Assembly (NCBI RefSeq): GCF_001707915.1
Contig: NZ_MAVV01000001.1
Span: 47,970 to 111,969 of the forward strand
DNA: 64,000 bases
From: Thermodesulfovibrio sp. N1
GTDB lineage: Bacteria > Nitrospirota > Thermodesulfovibrionia > Thermodesulfovibrionales > Thermodesulfovibrionaceae
Direction of reading: 5' to 3'
The position numbers and the translations under genes are program-made. Positions 63,973-64,000 of the stretch are shown here, one piece after another. Positions within the stretch are counted from its first letter, which is position 1. Every line of letters starts with the position of its first letter. A model generated the notes under the pieces. It was not told where the DNA came from. It did no database searches and saw only the letters and a program-made list of their open reading frames with translations.

Positions 63973-64000
63973 AAATACAGGAAAAATCAAAGAATTACCC

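Overview
The window is about 64 kb of AT-rich (by eye roughly one third G+C), densely packed bacterial chromosome. The cell is Gram-negative: there are LptA/LptB/LptC, a heptose/KDO enzyme, MlaE/MlaF, RseP and OmpA-type proteins. It is probably a strict anaerobe, with a flavodiiron protein, two rubrerythrin/ferritin-type proteins, a PerR-like regulator, a two-gene SufCB system and several radical SAM proteins. A selenium/sulfur trafficking cluster and an endonuclease Q suggest a thermophilic or sulfur-metabolising anaerobe. My best guess is a Thermodesulfovibrio-like member of the Nitrospirota; this is inference from gene content and style, not from a marker gene comparison.

Layout. 1-2492 (+): YedE / TusA-like / DUF3343-like / NAD(P)HX-dehydratase-like kinase cluster. 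2495-10237 (-): rpmE, DUF1385, prfA, prmC, a C39-type peptidase, glgC, and a histidine kinase/response regulator pair. 10238-11032: debris of two insertion sequences. 11071-20470 (+): ten genes, mostly secreted or membrane proteins of poorly known function, containing two DUF3617 paralogues and a duplicated OmpA-family gene. 20535-23228 (+): a PerR-like regulator with a PerR-type box on its own promoter, then ferritin, flavodiiron protein and rubrerythrin. 23269-26797 (+): flavin reductase, radical SAM/SPASM protein, SufC and SufB. 26823-27687 (-): a radical SAM gene split by a +1 frameshift. 27708-30909 (+): ubiE, lysC, argJ. 30947-35214 (+): clpS, clpA, aat (a complete N-degron branch), a HAD phosphatase and a GGQ ribosome-rescue protein.

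35227-41096 (-): ATP synthase genes for b', b, delta, alpha, gamma, beta and epsilon, without the a and c subunits. 41220-46622 (-): mrp, lptC, lptA, lptB, rpoN, hpf, rapZ. 46749-59561 (+): a 14-gene run with no gap above 9 bp: an FG-GAP-like secreted protein, uppS, cdsA, dxr, rseP, a NUDIX hydrolase, an hldE2-kdsC fusion, pgsA, plsY, queC, plsC, a coiled-coil protein, endonuclease Q and a UvrD-like helicase. 59558-60142 (-): a DJ-1/PfpI protein. 60198-61720 (+): mlaE, mlaF. 61833-63032 (+): a promoter with a perfect Fur-type palindrome driving DUF5320, CGGC-domain and NifX/NifB-like genes. 63086-63972 (+): an internally deleted IS1634-type transposase.

Most genes are ordinary housekeeping. 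The parts most worth following are the PerR-like regulator with a rubredoxin-like tail and a near-leaderless autoregulated promoter, the Fur-box DUF5320/CGGC/NifX operon, the coiled-coil/EndoQ/helicase module, the duplicated surface-protein cassette, and recurring promoters placed so close to the start codon that the mRNA should be leaderless. No tRNA, rRNA or CRISPR array was seen.
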